Shown: positions 28,255 through 37,457 of the stretch, in pieces
Numbering within the stretch: the first letter of the stretch is position 1
How the letters are laid out: each line of letters opens with the position of its first letter
The notes under the pieces: model-generated
The model's database searches: none
What the model was told of the DNA's origin: nothing
What the model saw: only the letters and a program-made list of their open reading frames with translations
NCBI RefSeq assembly: GCF_008638305.1
Contig: NZ_VTPZ01000002.1
Span: 1 to 64,000 of the forward strand
Origin: Pseudomonas profundi
GTDB lineage: Bacteria; Pseudomonadota; Gammaproteobacteria; Pseudomonadales; Pseudomonadaceae
DNA: 64,000 nucleotides
Direction: 5' to 3'
Made by a program: the position numbers and the translations under genes

Positions 28255-28265
28255 TTTTTGAGAAT

Positions 28266-28341
28266 GGGTCGTTAGCTCAGTTGGTAGAGCAGTTGGCTTT
28301 TAACCAATTGGTCGTAGGTTCGAATCCTACACGACCCACCA
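28266..28341 (+). tRNA. tRNA-Lys (anticodon TTT)
   Basis: The acceptor stem GGGTCGT / ACGACCC, the anticodon loop GCTTTTAAC with TTT and the T arm GGTTCGAATCC are intact, with encoded CCA. It is the last gene of the cluster. No obvious terminator hairpin follows in the 174 bases before the next gene, which otherwise hold nothing I recognise. Confidence 0.97.
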
Positions 28342-28515
28342 CTCAAATATCTGCAGTATCCAGTATCGTCCTGGTACGCCCTTTTATCCGTTTCATCCTG
28401 TCACTCAGCACTCCTCTGCAGTCCCATTCCGATCAGTTTTCCACTGGCCGTGCTTGCCTGATGGTTGTTGCTGTGCCTATGGTAGGGCTCGTTCAAGCCT
28501 GACCGGAACCGTCCA

Positions 28516-29526
28516 ATGACCTATACGCTGACGCCTACCCGTGCTGCCGAGCTGATCCGCATGACGCTAGGGCATGTGCAGCGCGAATATCCGCATTCAG
28601 AAGGGGTGCGGCTCAATTCCGAGACTGACCTGGCCGCGCCTCGCTGCAACCATCCGGTGTTCTTTGGTAGCTATGACTGGCACTCCTGTGTTCATAGCTA
28701 CTGGCTGCTGGCGCGACTGCTGGCCAGCTTTCCGGATCTGGATGCGACAGATGAAATTATTGCGCTGTTTGATCAGCAGCTCACCGCCGAGAATGTCGAG
28801 CAAGAGCTGGACTGGTTCCGTGCGCCGGGCAGGGGAGGGTTTGAGAGGCCGTACGGCTGGGCATGGCTGTTAGGCCTGCATGACGCCCTAAAACAGCTCC
28901 GTCATCCCCGTGCGGGGCTCTGGGCGGGCAACCTCCAGCCGCTCGCAGAGTTTCTTTCAGGCAGCTTTATTACCTATCTGCCCAAGCTCGGTTTCCCGGT
29001 GCGCACCGGCACGCACAGCAATACCGCCTTCGCCATGTTGTTCGCCTATGACCATGCGTTGCGAACGGAGAATGCCGTCCTGCGTGACCTGGTGGCGCGC
29101 CGCGCTGAAGCCTTTTATCTGAGCGATGCGCAGTACCACGGCTGGGAGCCAGGCGGAGAAGACTTCCTCTCGCCAGGCTGGCAGGAAGCCTTGTTATTGC
29201 AAAGAGTACTCAGCCGCGGGGACTTCCTGGAGTGGTTTGCCGGTTTTCTGCCAGAGTTGGCGGAGGGCCGGCCGGCCAGTCTGTTTATGCCGGTTGAGCC
29301 GGCAGACCGCACTGACGGACGCCTCGCGCATCTGGACGGACTCAATCTGAGCCGCGCATGGTGCTTGCGTGAGCTTGCCCTGGGGTTGGACGAATTCGAT
29401 TCGCGGCAGGCGGTGCTGGAGTCAACCGCGCAGCGTCATTTACAGGCGGGCAGTACCCACCTGCAAGACGACTACATGGGCGAGCACTGGCTCGCCAGCT
29501 TCCTGTTGTTGGCGTTGGGTTACTAG
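28516..29526 (+). CDS. DUF2891 family protein
   Basis: The 336-residue protein matches DUF2891 through HPVFFGSYDWHSCVHSYWLL near residue 47, RPYGWAWLLGL and GTHSNTAFAM. Helical repeats with conserved His, Trp and Tyr recall glycoside-hydrolase-like alpha/alpha toroids, but activity is unknown. No signal peptide is visible. No operon partner is evident. Confidence 0.8.
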   Translation: MTYTLTPTRAAELIRMTLGHVQREYPHSEGVRLNSETDLAAPRCNHPVFFGSYDWHSCVHSYWLLARLLASFPDLDATDEIIALFDQQLTAENVEQELDWFRAPGRGGFERPYGWAWLLGLHDALKQLRHPRAGLWAGNLQPLAEFLSGSFITYLPKLGFPVRTGTHSNTAFAMLFAYDHALRTENAVLRDLVARRAEAFYLSDAQYHGWEPGGEDFLSPGWQEALLLQRVLSRGDFLEWFAGFLPELAEGRPASLFMPVEPADRTDGRLAHLDGLNLSRAWCLRELALGLDEFDSRQAVLESTAQRHLQAGSTHLQDDYMGEHWLASFLLLALGY

Positions 29527-29578
29527 GCTCTGCTGCTTCAACGTACCCTCGATGAAACGGCGACAGACCCTAAGCGCC

Positions 29579-30901
29579 TCAGTGCAGCTTCAGGCGCGGC
29601 TCGGTACTGCGCCCGATGCGATCGCTCAGCATCAGCATCATGGTCCTGGGCAGCCCGTAGAGCGCCATCTGATGCATACGGTATAGCGAAACATAGAACA
29701 TCCTCGCCAGCTTGCCCTCGAGCATCACGCTGCCGGTGAGATTGCCCATCAGGTTGCCCACCGCGCTGAAGGTGGACAGGGAGATCAGCGAGCCGTAATC
29801 GCGGTAGGTGTATTCCTCCATTGGCTTGCCATCAAGCAGGCGGCGGAAGTTTTTCGCCAGCAAGGTCGCTTGCTGATGTGCTGCCTGCGCGCGTGGCGGG
29901 ACAAATTTGCCTTCCTCCCGGGCCGGGCAGGAGGCGCAATCGCCAAACGCGAAAATGTGCGGGTCATCCGGAATCTGCAGTGTACGGGTAACCAACAGCT
30001 GATTGATGCGATTGGTTTCCAGTCCCAGCTCGGTCAGAAATTTCGGCGCGCGAATCCCCGCCGCCCAGACTTTCAGCGAAGCCGGGATGGTCTCGCCACT
30101 GGCCAACAGCAGGCCATCGGCCTTGACCTCTTTTACTGGCGAACCGGTATGCAGTTTCACGCCGAGATCTCTCAGGGTCTGGGTCACCGGTGTGCTGATC
30201 CGCTCTGGCAACGCGGGCAGCACGCGCGGTCCGGCTTCGACCAGATTGATATTCAGATCCTCTGGTCGGATGCGATTCAGGCCGTAGGCCTGAAGCATCT
30301 GAGCGGCATGATGCAGCTCTGCGGCCAGTTCGACCCCGGTCGCGCCCGCACCGATTATCGCCACGTTGATCTGTTCCGATGGTGCATCGTTCTGGCTGGC
30401 CTGGGCCTTCATATACTGGTTGAGCAGCAGACGATGAAAGCGTTCGGCCTGCAAGCGGGTATCCAGGAACAGACAATGTTCCGCAGCACCCTGGGTATTG
30501 AAATCGTTGGTGGTACTGCCGACGGAAATCACCAGGTAATCGTAACCGAGACGACGTTCGGGGATCAGTTCATCACCGTGCTCATCCTTGAGCGGTGCCA
30601 GGATGACCTCGCGCCGCTCGCGATCCATGCCGGACATGCAGCCAAGCTGGAATTCAAAATGATTCCACTTGGCCTGAGCGACGTAGTTGAGTTCGTCTTC
30701 AGTCGAATTCAAGGATCCGGCGGCCACCTCATGCAGCAGCGGCTTCCAGATATGGGTCATATTGGCATCGGCCAGGGTGATATGGGCTCGCTTTCGCTTC
30801 CCCAGGGTACGGCCGAGGCGGGTGGCCAGTTCAAGGCCCCCGGCGCCGCCTCCTATTATCACTATCCGGGGAGGGGCAGTTTGCAGTTCTGATTGCGACA
30901 T
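29579..30901 (-). CDS. ndh: Type II NADH dehydrogenase (NDH-2 family)
   Basis: The 440-residue flavoprotein has two dinucleotide-binding folds: RIVIIGGGAGGLELATRLG at residues 11-29 for FAD and VAIIGAGATGVELAAEL near residue 178 for NADH. AFGDCASCPAREEG is the second FAD motif. The C-terminal part is amphipathic and basic, fitting peripheral membrane attachment. NDH-2 oxidises NADH and reduces quinone without pumping protons. Sequence alone does not fully exclude a related sulfide:quinone-type reductase. Confidence 0.88.
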   Translation of the reverse strand: MSQSELQTAPPRIVIIGGGAGGLELATRLGRTLGKRKRAHITLADANMTHIWKPLLHEVAAGSLNSTEDELNYVAQAKWNHFEFQLGCMSGMDRERREVILAPLKDEHGDELIPERRLGYDYLVISVGSTTNDFNTQGAAEHCLFLDTRLQAERFHRLLLNQYMKAQASQNDAPSEQINVAIIGAGATGVELAAELHHAAQMLQAYGLNRIRPEDLNINLVEAGPRVLPALPERISTPVTQTLRDLGVKLHTGSPVKEVKADGLLLASGETIPASLKVWAAGIRAPKFLTELGLETNRINQLLVTRTLQIPDDPHIFAFGDCASCPAREEGKFVPPRAQAAHQQATLLAKNFRRLLDGKPMEEYTYRDYGSLISLSTFSAVGNLMGNLTGSVMLEGKLARMFYVSLYRMHQMALYGLPRTMMLMLSDRIGRSTEPRLKLH

Positions 30902-30949
30902 GGACGAGACTCTTGCAATTAAGGAATCGTTCGTCAGTCGTCATGTCCT

Positions 30950-31126
30950 TCATATATGGACAAGCGTTGCCAGAAAGCGCGCGATCAAGCCGAGACCGAT
31001 TACCGAACCGATTATCACGGCCAGCAGTAACCACACTCTGAAGGGCTTGCGTTTAACCTGGTGAATCGGGGAGGCAAGGTATTCATCGACCCGTTTCTGG
31101 TCTTCAGGATATAAGCGACTTGGCAT
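30950..31126 (-). CDS. DUF3094 family small membrane protein
   Basis: The 58-residue protein begins MPSRLYPEDQKRVDEYLAS and ends in one transmembrane helix (VWLLLAVIIGSVIGLGLIAR). This is the DUF3094 layout, found mostly in Pseudomonas relatives. AGG lies upstream of the ATG at 31126; a longer start nine codons earlier is less likely. Function unknown. Confidence 0.78.
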   Translation of the reverse strand: MPSRLYPEDQKRVDEYLASPIHQVKRKPFRVWLLLAVIIGSVIGLGLIARFLATLVHI

Positions 31127-31359
31127 GGCATGACCTTTTTGTGGTGTGCGCAATTCGATGTTGCGCGCTCAGGCTTGACTGACTATGCCCGCATTCTATT
31201 ATGCGGATGCACAGAATGCATCTCACAGAATTTTTTCCTGCTCCAGTTCCAACATACATCGGTTTGGGTTGCTCACGCCGATTCTTTCATCGCCCGGCTC
31301 TGCACCCGTCGCAAAGACCGGCCCTGCTCGACGGAGCAGCTGCACATCCAGAGGTCTCT

Positions 31360-32037
31360 ATGCTTGCAGCCAGCCTGCTAACCGGTTTTCAGTCCATTGT
31401 CAGTCTGCTGCTCTATGGCGGTGTATTGCTCTGGGCGCTGGCCCATGCGCCCTGGGTTGAGTTGGCAGCCGACACGCGCAGGCAGCATTTGCTGTACGGC
31501 AGCGTCTTTCTGTTGTGTGTGCTGTGGCTGATGCGCCGCGAGTTCGATAGCGGCCTGACCTTCCATTTCATCGGCATGACGGCCGTTACGCTGCTGCTGG
31601 ACTGGCCGCTGGCGATAGTTGCCGGCACGTTGGCGCAGGTTGCCATGGTTATCCTCGGCATGGACGATGCGGCAGCCTTCGGTGCCAATGGACTGGTACG
31701 TATTCTCGGCCCGGTTGCGGTGACGATAGTCATCAGCCAGGCGCTTGAGCGCAGCAAACCCAGCAATCTGTTCCTGTATATATTCATCAGCGGTTTTTTT
31801 GCCGCCAGCTTTGCAGCGGTGGCTGCCGTGTTATTGGGTATGGGCATGTTGGGCTGGTCCGGCAATCTGACGCCTCCTGACACGCTCGTGGAGTTTTTTG
31901 GCTACATGCTGCTGGTGATGTTTCCGGAGGCATTTATCAACGGCATGATTGTTTCAGGGCTGGTGGTGTTCTGCCCCGAGTGGGTAGAAACCTTCAATGC
32001 TGACCGTTATTTCCAGGAGCCACACGACAAACCTTGA
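31360..32037 (+). CDS. Energy-coupling factor (CbiM-like) permease, orphan
   Basis: The 225-residue protein has six to seven membrane helices and resembles CbiM/ECF-type permeases through TFHFIGMTAVTLLLDWPLA and EFFGYMLLVMFPEAFINGMI. No ATPase or T-component gene is adjacent, and the canonical N-terminal Met-His metal motif of CbiM is not visible. GAGG seven bases upstream fixes the start at 31360. The 233 bases between the DUF3094 start and this gene contain a short inverted repeat (GCATTCT ... AGAATGC, 31190-31218) but no recognised riboswitch. Cobalt, nickel or a vitamin are possible substrates. Confidence 0.7.
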   Translation: MLAASLLTGFQSIVSLLLYGGVLLWALAHAPWVELAADTRRQHLLYGSVFLLCVLWLMRREFDSGLTFHFIGMTAVTLLLDWPLAIVAGTLAQVAMVILGMDDAAAFGANGLVRILGPVAVTIVISQALERSKPSNLFLYIFISGFFAASFAAVAAVLLGMGMLGWSGNLTPPDTLVEFFGYMLLVMFPEAFINGMIVSGLVVFCPEWVETFNADRYFQEPHDKP

Positions 32038-32109
32038 GCCGGATCAATGGTTGAATGCGGCGGTTGTGGTGCAATCAAATCCTGTTCACGCTTTTTGAGA
32101 GGGCTGCGC

Positions 32110-32325
32110 ATGTCTGTCTACACACTGGCAAAAACCATCATGCAAGACGCGAGCGAGCAGGCCAGAACGGCCGGTTATAGCGAGCAGGATCTGGCGCGTG
32201 CCTTGATGAGCGAGCTCATTGCCGTCTACAAACGCGAGCGTAGTGACCAGGACATTGCGCATGAGCTAAACTTCCTCGCCGAGAACCTCGACGAGGATGC
32301 CGAATACGCTTTCATGCGACCGTGA
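32110..32325 (+). CDS. Small conserved acidic protein of unknown function
   Basis: The 71-residue protein starts MSVYTLAKTIMQDASEQART and is acidic and helical, with no membrane segment. GAGGG lies upstream of the ATG. It follows the orphan ECF-like permease by 72 bases on the same strand, so co-transcription is possible. I do not recognise the family. Confidence 0.65.
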   Translation: MSVYTLAKTIMQDASEQARTAGYSEQDLARALMSELIAVYKRERSDQDIAHELNFLAENLDEDAEYAFMRP

Positions 32326-32326
32326 A

Positions 32327-33034
32327 TTAGCGCAACAGCACTTCGATCGTGCCATCGGCGCTGACTGTTACGTCCGCCTGACCGCTCTCGACGGAGGGTG
32401 CTGACATTTCCTTGTCGGCTGCCATTGCCATGGTCCGGGCACGGAACAAGGCAGGGGGCTGCGACATCTGCGAGTTCAGGTTCAGGTGCACGACTTTGTA
32501 ACCGCTGCCACCCAGGCCGCGGGTAGCCAGATCAGCGCGCGCCTTGAATGCCTCGATGGCTTTCTGCATCAATTCGTCCTCGGTAGCGCGGCGGGTCACG
32601 GGCGACAGGCTGAACTGCATGCTACCAAGGCTCAGGTTACCCATGAGTTTGCCGGTCAGTTCGGTCAGTACCGCAAAGTCGCTACCTTCCAGCACAATTT
32701 CCCCGCGCTCGCGCCAGGCAACGATATTTTCACCTTCCTTGTCATATACCGGTTGGCTGCTGCGGTTGCCGCTGGAAACCTTGACGCCTTGCGCCTGTCT
32801 GGCGATGTCCAAGCCGCGATTCAGGCGTGTGGTGATGTTCTCGGCAAGTACTGACGGCTCCTTGTCCTGCTCCTCCGCGAAGAACGTCACGCGCAGGGTG
32901 TCGTGGGTGACTGATTGCTGAACTTCGGCGCGCAGGGCGACCTGGTTGTAGCGCTGTTCGTATTGGTCGGCCAAAGCAGGTACTGACGCGCAAGCCAGGC
33001 CAAGCAGGACGGCGGCGAAAAAAGGATGAGGCAT
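32327..33034 (-). CDS. Secreted SIMPL (DUF541) domain protein
   Basis: The 235-residue protein has a signal peptide (FFAAVLLGLACASVPALA) with cleavage after ALA near residue 22. The rest fits the SIMPL/DUF541 family of periplasmic proteins, with YNQVALRAEVQQSVTHDTL and the late motif LGGSGYKVVHLNLNSQ. AAGGAG precedes the start at 33034. Its 3' end meets the small protein gene with a one-base gap, and it is divergent from the sensor kinase gene. Family function is poorly defined. Confidence 0.82.
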   Translation of the reverse strand: MPHPFFAAVLLGLACASVPALADQYEQRYNQVALRAEVQQSVTHDTLRVTFFAEEQDKEPSVLAENITTRLNRGLDIARQAQGVKVSSGNRSSQPVYDKEGENIVAWRERGEIVLEGSDFAVLTELTGKLMGNLSLGSMQFSLSPVTRRATEDELMQKAIEAFKARADLATRGLGGSGYKVVHLNLNSQMSQPPALFRARTMAMAADKEMSAPSVESGQADVTVSADGTIEVLLR

Positions 33035-33213
33035 GGAGTTCTCCTTGAAAGTGCAGTGCAGGCAGTGCTCAACGAAGCGGGTTCGCTGAGTAAGCGAAAA
33101 GGGTATCCTGCCGATGTTATAGATATATAGATACCAGCGCTTATCGATCTTTCCCTGACGCCGCGAGGAAAGACCAATCAAGGCTGGGGCCCAACACTGG
33201 AGCGCTAAACACA

Positions 33214-34503
33214 ATGCAGCGGTTTTTCATCAGTCCCAACACCCTTGCGCTGTCTCCGACTCGTCAGAACCTCTGGCGTCTGATTCTTATTCGGTTGCTG
33301 GTCTGGGTTGCTCAATCATTGTCTGTCGCGGGCGCATACCTGAGCGGCTGGTTTCCTCTGCCATGGCTGCCCCTGCTTATCACGCTCGGCATATCAGCGC
33401 TGGTATCCGTGCTGACGGTTTTGCGCCTGAGTCGCGGCTGGCCAGTGACGGAGCCGGAGTACGGTCTGCAGCTGCTGTTCGATATGCTGGTGCACAGTGT
33501 TCTGCTGTACTACTCCGGCGGCCCCACCAACCCCTTCGTTTCCTATTATCTGGTGCCCCTGACTATCGCCGCCGCTACCTTGCCATGGTTCTACACGCTG
33601 CTGCTGGCATGTGTTGCAATCAGCGCCTACAGCCTGCTGCTGGTCTGGTACAAACCGCTGGACGCCTTCGAACTGCCGGTGGTCAGCCACATGATCAACC
33701 TGCACGTGATCGGCATGTGGCTGAACTTCGCCATGAGCGCTGCGTTAATCAGTTTTTTTGTGGTGCGCATGGCTGCAGCCCTGCGTCAGCACGCTGACCA
33801 CCTGGCCGAGCGCCGCGAGCAGGGGCTTCGGGATGCCCAGCTGCTCGGCATCGCCAGTGTTGCAGCCGGCGCAGCACATGAGCTCTCGACCCCGTTATCG
33901 ACCATGAGCGTGTTGCTCAAGGACATGCGTGCCGATTATGTCGCTGACCCGCAAATGCAGGAGGACCTGACGCTGCTCCAGCAACAGGTCGCTCAGTGCA
34001 AGGAGAGCCTGCAACACATGGTGCGCACCGCGGAGGATGATCGGCTCAAGCCGCGCCGACGGGAGCGGGCAGATGCCTGGCTGAACACAGTGCTCGCGCG
34101 CTGGCATCTGATGCGTCCCGAGGCAAGCTGGCAATGGAAGCCTTTACCTGAAGGCGAGGTGCCCTGGATTCAGACCGGTCCGGAGCTTGGGCAGGCGCTG
34201 CTCAATCTATTGAATAATGCTGCCGACGCCTGTCCGAACAATATCCAGATCGAGCTGGTCTGGGACGCGGACTGGCTACGATTGCGCATTCGCGATTATG
34301 GTCCCGGGGTGCCGCTGCATATAGCGGAACAGTTGGGTACGGCCTTTCTGACGACCAAGGGCAAGAAAGGCTTTGGATTGGGCCTGTTTCTCAGTCAGGC
34401 CGCGGTTGAGCGCCTCGGCGGCAGCGTTAGGCTTTATAATCAGGACGGAGGCGGCACCCTCACCGAGGTGACTCTGCCAACCGCAACGGAGGTGGACCTA
34501 TGA
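33214..34503 (+). CDS. regB: Redox sensor histidine kinase, RegB/PrrB/RoxS family
   Basis: The 429-residue kinase has six membrane helices (to about residue 185), an H-box GAAHELSTPLSTMSVLLKDM with His 222, and an ATPase domain with NLLNNAADA and GFGLGLFLSQA. The quinone-sensing motif GGPTNPF of RegB is present near residue 106. Cys 262 lies 40 residues after the phospho-His, matching the redox-active Cys 265 and His 225 of Rhodobacter RegB. The response regulator gene overlaps it by four bases. In Pseudomonas the pair is called RoxS/RoxR and controls terminal oxidases. Confidence 0.9.
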   Translation: MQRFFISPNTLALSPTRQNLWRLILIRLLVWVAQSLSVAGAYLSGWFPLPWLPLLITLGISALVSVLTVLRLSRGWPVTEPEYGLQLLFDMLVHSVLLYYSGGPTNPFVSYYLVPLTIAAATLPWFYTLLLACVAISAYSLLLVWYKPLDAFELPVVSHMINLHVIGMWLNFAMSAALISFFVVRMAAALRQHADHLAERREQGLRDAQLLGIASVAAGAAHELSTPLSTMSVLLKDMRADYVADPQMQEDLTLLQQQVAQCKESLQHMVRTAEDDRLKPRRRERADAWLNTVLARWHLMRPEASWQWKPLPEGEVPWIQTGPELGQALLNLLNNAADACPNNIQIELVWDADWLRLRIRDYGPGVPLHIAEQLGTAFLTTKGKKGFGLGLFLSQAAVERLGGSVRLYNQDGGGTLTEVTLPTATEVDL

Positions 34504-35051
34504 CTGACGAGAGTACCGAAGAGCAGCCGCTACTGTTGCTCGTTGATGATGACCCGACCTTTACCCGGGTACTCGCCCGCGCGCTGGCGCGCCGGGGCTT
34601 GCGCGTTGAGACGGCAGGCGGGGCAGAGGAAGCCATGCAGCTGGCCAAACAGGAGCGTCCTGATTTCGCAGTTCTGGACCTGAAAATGGAAGGTGAATCG
34701 GGTCTGGTGCTGATGCCGCGTCTGCTGGAGCTCTACCCCGACCTGAAGGTGGTGATTCTCACCGGGTACTCGAGCATCGCCACCGCGGTGGAAGCGATCA
34801 AGCGAGGAGCCTGCAACTATCTGTGCAAGCCAGCAGATGCCGATGACGTTCTGACTGCGTTGCTGTCCGATCAGGCCGACCCCGACACCTTGGTGCCTGA
34901 CCACCCAATGTCCGTTGATCGCTTGCAGTGGGAGCACATCCAGCGCGTGCTGGCGGAGCACGAAGGCAATATTTCCGCAACCGCCCGAGCCCTCGGTATG
35001 CATCGGCGCACCTTGCAGCGCAAACTACAAAAACGCCCGGTACGTCGTTGA
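34500..35051 (+). CDS. regA: Response regulator, RegA/PrrA/RoxR family
   Basis: The 183-residue regulator has a receiver domain with LLVDDDPTF, the phospho-acceptor Asp in FAVLDLKMEGESG and Lys in NYLCKPAD. A Fis-type helix-turn-helix at the end (EGNISATARALGMHRRTLQR) binds DNA. Its ATGA overlap with regB shows coupling. The usual RegA linker between receiver and HTH is present. Confidence 0.92.
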   Translation: MTDESTEEQPLLLLVDDDPTFTRVLARALARRGLRVETAGGAEEAMQLAKQERPDFAVLDLKMEGESGLVLMPRLLELYPDLKVVILTGYSSIATAVEAIKRGACNYLCKPADADDVLTALLSDQADPDTLVPDHPMSVDRLQWEHIQRVLAEHEGNISATARALGMHRRTLQRKLQKRPVRR

Positions 35052-35067
35052 CGCCCGGGCGCTTGGC

Positions 35068-35096
35068 AAATGGTTGATGCAGCGCATCAACCATTT
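35068..35096. terminator. Hairpin between regA and the convergent Tim44-like gene
   Basis: A perfect 12-bp stem AAATGGTTGATG / CATCAACCATTT with a five-base loop lies between two convergent stops, 16 bases after regA and 8 bases after (on the minus strand) the Tim44-like gene. The A- and T-rich ends could act as a bidirectional terminator. Confidence 0.68.
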
Positions 35097-35104
35097 AGAT
35101 GACG

Positions 35105-35956
35105 TCAGCTGTTCTGACGGATTCCGCAGATAATCCACGGCTGGTTCTCGCCGGCCGCACGCTCCAGGCGCCAGCTCTCATCGAACCAGGTGCCGTCGTC
35201 TTCAGGCGTGTCGCGATCCAGACCGGTAAAGCCGACCGTGGCTATCGCACGCCCGTCGATCTCATCTACACCTTCAAGACGAACCTGCAGCTGTTCGACA
35301 AAACCGTTCGGCATCGGAGGATTGTCGCTGCGGGTAGCCAGCAGTTCTTCCAGTAACGGCGCATCCACGTATTCAGCCATGCCCTCTACATCATTGTCGC
35401 GCCAGTGCCGCTGCAAGGTGAAGAAGTGTTCTTCAGCGCCACGCAGGAAGCGTTCGCTATCAAACCAGGCAGGTGTATTCACCGGTGCTACGCTGGACGC
35501 TACCGAAGCGGGCGCCGTCGGTGCGGGGCGCGGCGGTTCGATCGGTAATTGGCGGAAGTGCCCCCCACCGGCCGGTTGCGGCTGTGGTTGACTCGCCTGG
35601 CGGCGCGCAAACAGCTTGAACAGCATGAAGGCGATCAGGCCGACGATAAGGATGTCCAGCAACTGGATGCCCTGGAAACCGTCACCGAAAAACATCGATG
35701 CGAGCAAGCCACCCGCGGCAATGCCTGCCAGCGGACCCAGCCAACGACTGGCGCCGGACGCAGCACCGGGCTGCTGCTGATTGCGCGGTGCCGCTTGTTG
35801 GTCCTGGGATTGTTGCTGTTGACGCTGAGCCGGTTGGCTCTTGTGCGCCGGAGCAGAACCGAACGCTTTGCCGCCGCCAAATCGGCGTGCTTCGGCGTCC
35901 GGAACAGTCAATCCGACCATAAGGAAGACAGTAAAGAAAGGTATCAACCAGCGCAT
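35105..35956 (-). CDS. Tim44-like domain membrane protein
   Basis: The 283-residue protein starts MRWLIPFFTVFLMVGLTVP, a signal-anchor ending near DAEARRFGGG. A Gln-rich low-complexity region (residues 30-65), a Gly/hydrophobic segment and one further helix (LLDILIVGLIAFMLFKLFA) follow. The C-terminal 120 residues resemble the Tim44 domain of bacterial membrane proteins (FLRGAEEHFFTLQRHWRDND). GGAG precedes the start at 35956. Bacterial members are inner-membrane proteins of unknown role. The 234 bases to the leucine dehydrogenase start hold no gene. Confidence 0.8.
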   Translation of the reverse strand: MRWLIPFFTVFLMVGLTVPDAEARRFGGGKAFGSAPAHKSQPAQRQQQQSQDQQAAPRNQQQPGAASGASRWLGPLAGIAAGGLLASMFFGDGFQGIQLLDILIVGLIAFMLFKLFARRQASQPQPQPAGGGHFRQLPIEPPRPAPTAPASVASSVAPVNTPAWFDSERFLRGAEEHFFTLQRHWRDNDVEGMAEYVDAPLLEELLATRSDNPPMPNGFVEQLQVRLEGVDEIDGRAIATVGFTGLDRDTPEDDGTWFDESWRLERAAGENQPWIICGIRQNS

Positions 35957-36190
35957 GTGCGTTACTCCAATTTGATCAGCCGAAATAGTGCCAAACACTA
36001 TTGGTCACTGACCAGCTTTAATGTGTATCGTTGTGTCAATCCCACACTATACGGGAGCCTCTGGAACGCGTTGTGAGTGATTAAGGCAAGGCGCAACCAG
36101 GTGCACCGCCAGAGCTGACACGCGCAATCGTTTTGCCGGTTGGAATCTGTCAGGTGCAGTCTGCTATCCAGGGCTTCAGGCGAGGACAGC

Positions 36191-37210
36191 ATGTTTACAC
36201 GAATGCATTCGGAAAACGTTCAGGCTTTGCATGTTTTTGCTGACCAGGCGACCGGCCTCGAAGCCGTTATCGCTATTCACAACACCCGACTGGGGCCGGC
36301 GCTGGGCGGTTGCCGTTACCAGGCCTACGCTGATTTCGATTCCGCCGTGGCGGATGCAGTACGGCTGGCTCGCGGTATGAGTTACAAGGCAGCTCTGGCT
36401 GGGTTGGAGCAGGGCGGGGGCAAGGCGGTGATTATCCGCAAGCCGCATGTAGACAATCGTGCCGCGCTCTTCGAGGCCTTCGGCCGCTGCATCCAGTCCT
36501 TGCGTGGCGGTTACATCACGGCGGTCGATAGCGGCACCAGCAGTGAGGATATGGACTGCATCGCGCGTGAGACCAGCTTCGTGACCAGTACCACCCAGGC
36601 CGGTGATCCCTCTGCGCATACTGCGCTGGGCGTGCTCGCGGGCATTCGCTCAGCAGCGCGTGAGCGTCTGGGGCAGTCCTCGCTGAACGGCGTGCGGGTC
36701 ATGGTGCAGGGGCTGGGCAATGTCGGCTATGCGCTGGCGGAGTTACTGGTCGCTGAAGGGGCAGAAGTACTGGCTGCGGATATCGATCCAGGCAAGGTGC
36801 GTCTCGCTGTGGACGAACTGGGCGTGCAGCCGGTTGCTCTGGATGCTGTGTGTGAGTCTCCCTGCGATGTGTTTGCACCCTGTGGACTGGGCGGTGTTCT
36901 CAACCCTGACACCATCCGGCAACTGCGCTGCGCCGCCGTGGCCGGCTCGGCCAATAATCAGCTGGTTGATGCCGATGCCGCCGACCTGCTGGACGCTCGC
37001 GGCATACTGTACGCGCCGGATTACGTGATCAACGCTGGCGGGCTGCTATATGTAGCGCTGACTTACAAGGGAGAGCCAGCGAGTACTATAGCCGGACGCA
37101 TCGACAGCATCGGTAGCCGGCTGGACAGCATTTTCGCGCAGAGCGAGGCCGAAGGTCGCTCACCGGCGACCATCGCGGATCGCCAGGCCGAAGACATTCT
37201 GTATCCCTGA
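36191..37210 (+). CDS. Leucine dehydrogenase (Glu/Leu/Phe/Val dehydrogenase family)
   Basis: The 339-residue NAD-dependent enzyme should deaminate branched-chain amino acids to their 2-oxo acids. The N-terminal part has NTRLGPALGGCR and the catalytic-Lys region MSYKAALAGLEQGGGKAVI. The Rossmann loop GLGNVGYALAELL is near residue 177. Length and motifs fit leucine or valine dehydrogenase rather than glutamate dehydrogenase. GAGG supports the start at 36191. Confidence 0.87.
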   Translation: MFTRMHSENVQALHVFADQATGLEAVIAIHNTRLGPALGGCRYQAYADFDSAVADAVRLARGMSYKAALAGLEQGGGKAVIIRKPHVDNRAALFEAFGRCIQSLRGGYITAVDSGTSSEDMDCIARETSFVTSTTQAGDPSAHTALGVLAGIRSAARERLGQSSLNGVRVMVQGLGNVGYALAELLVAEGAEVLAADIDPGKVRLAVDELGVQPVALDAVCESPCDVFAPCGLGGVLNPDTIRQLRCAAVAGSANNQLVDADAADLLDARGILYAPDYVINAGGLLYVALTYKGEPASTIAGRIDSIGSRLDSIFAQSEAEGRSPATIADRQAEDILYP

Positions 37211-37319
37211 AGGGCAGAGGGACGTGGCTGGCCATGCTGATCTGAACCTGGGAGTGGCCGGGCTCCATGGAGAGGTCCAGCGCGACGTCTGCATAGCCGA
37301 CCAGCCTAGTACGAGCTGG

Positions 37320-37349
37320 TGCCCGAGCCACCCAGAAAGCGCTCGGGCA
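37320..37349. terminator. Hairpin downstream of leucine dehydrogenase
   Basis: A 9-bp stem TGCCCGAGC / GCTCGGGCA with a 12-base loop lies 109 bases past the stop. It is followed by TTATTTTCC after nine bases. The rest of the 247-base gap holds an imperfect repeat of a CTTCCAG-like unit near 37428-37457. Confidence 0.4.
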
Positions 37350-37457
37350 TCGCGGTTATTTTCCTGGGACTTGCTCCTTCTGCGCCCGAGCGAGCGCAAA
37401 AACCCAGCCAACAACTCCGGCCTAACCCTTCCAGCTTCCAGCCTTGAGCCTCCAGCT

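Noticed and set aside
28089-28341. tRNA cluster as an integration site.
   Set aside because: No duplicated tRNA 3' end, integrase or foreign block is seen next to it.
31190-31359. Possible cobalamin riboswitch before the CbiM-like permease.
   Set aside because: Only a short inverted repeat is present; the conserved B12 box and core were not found.
37428-37457. CTTCCAG-type repeat as a CRISPR or minisatellite.
   Set aside because: Only about four imperfect short units without spacers; treated as simple sequence near a gene end.
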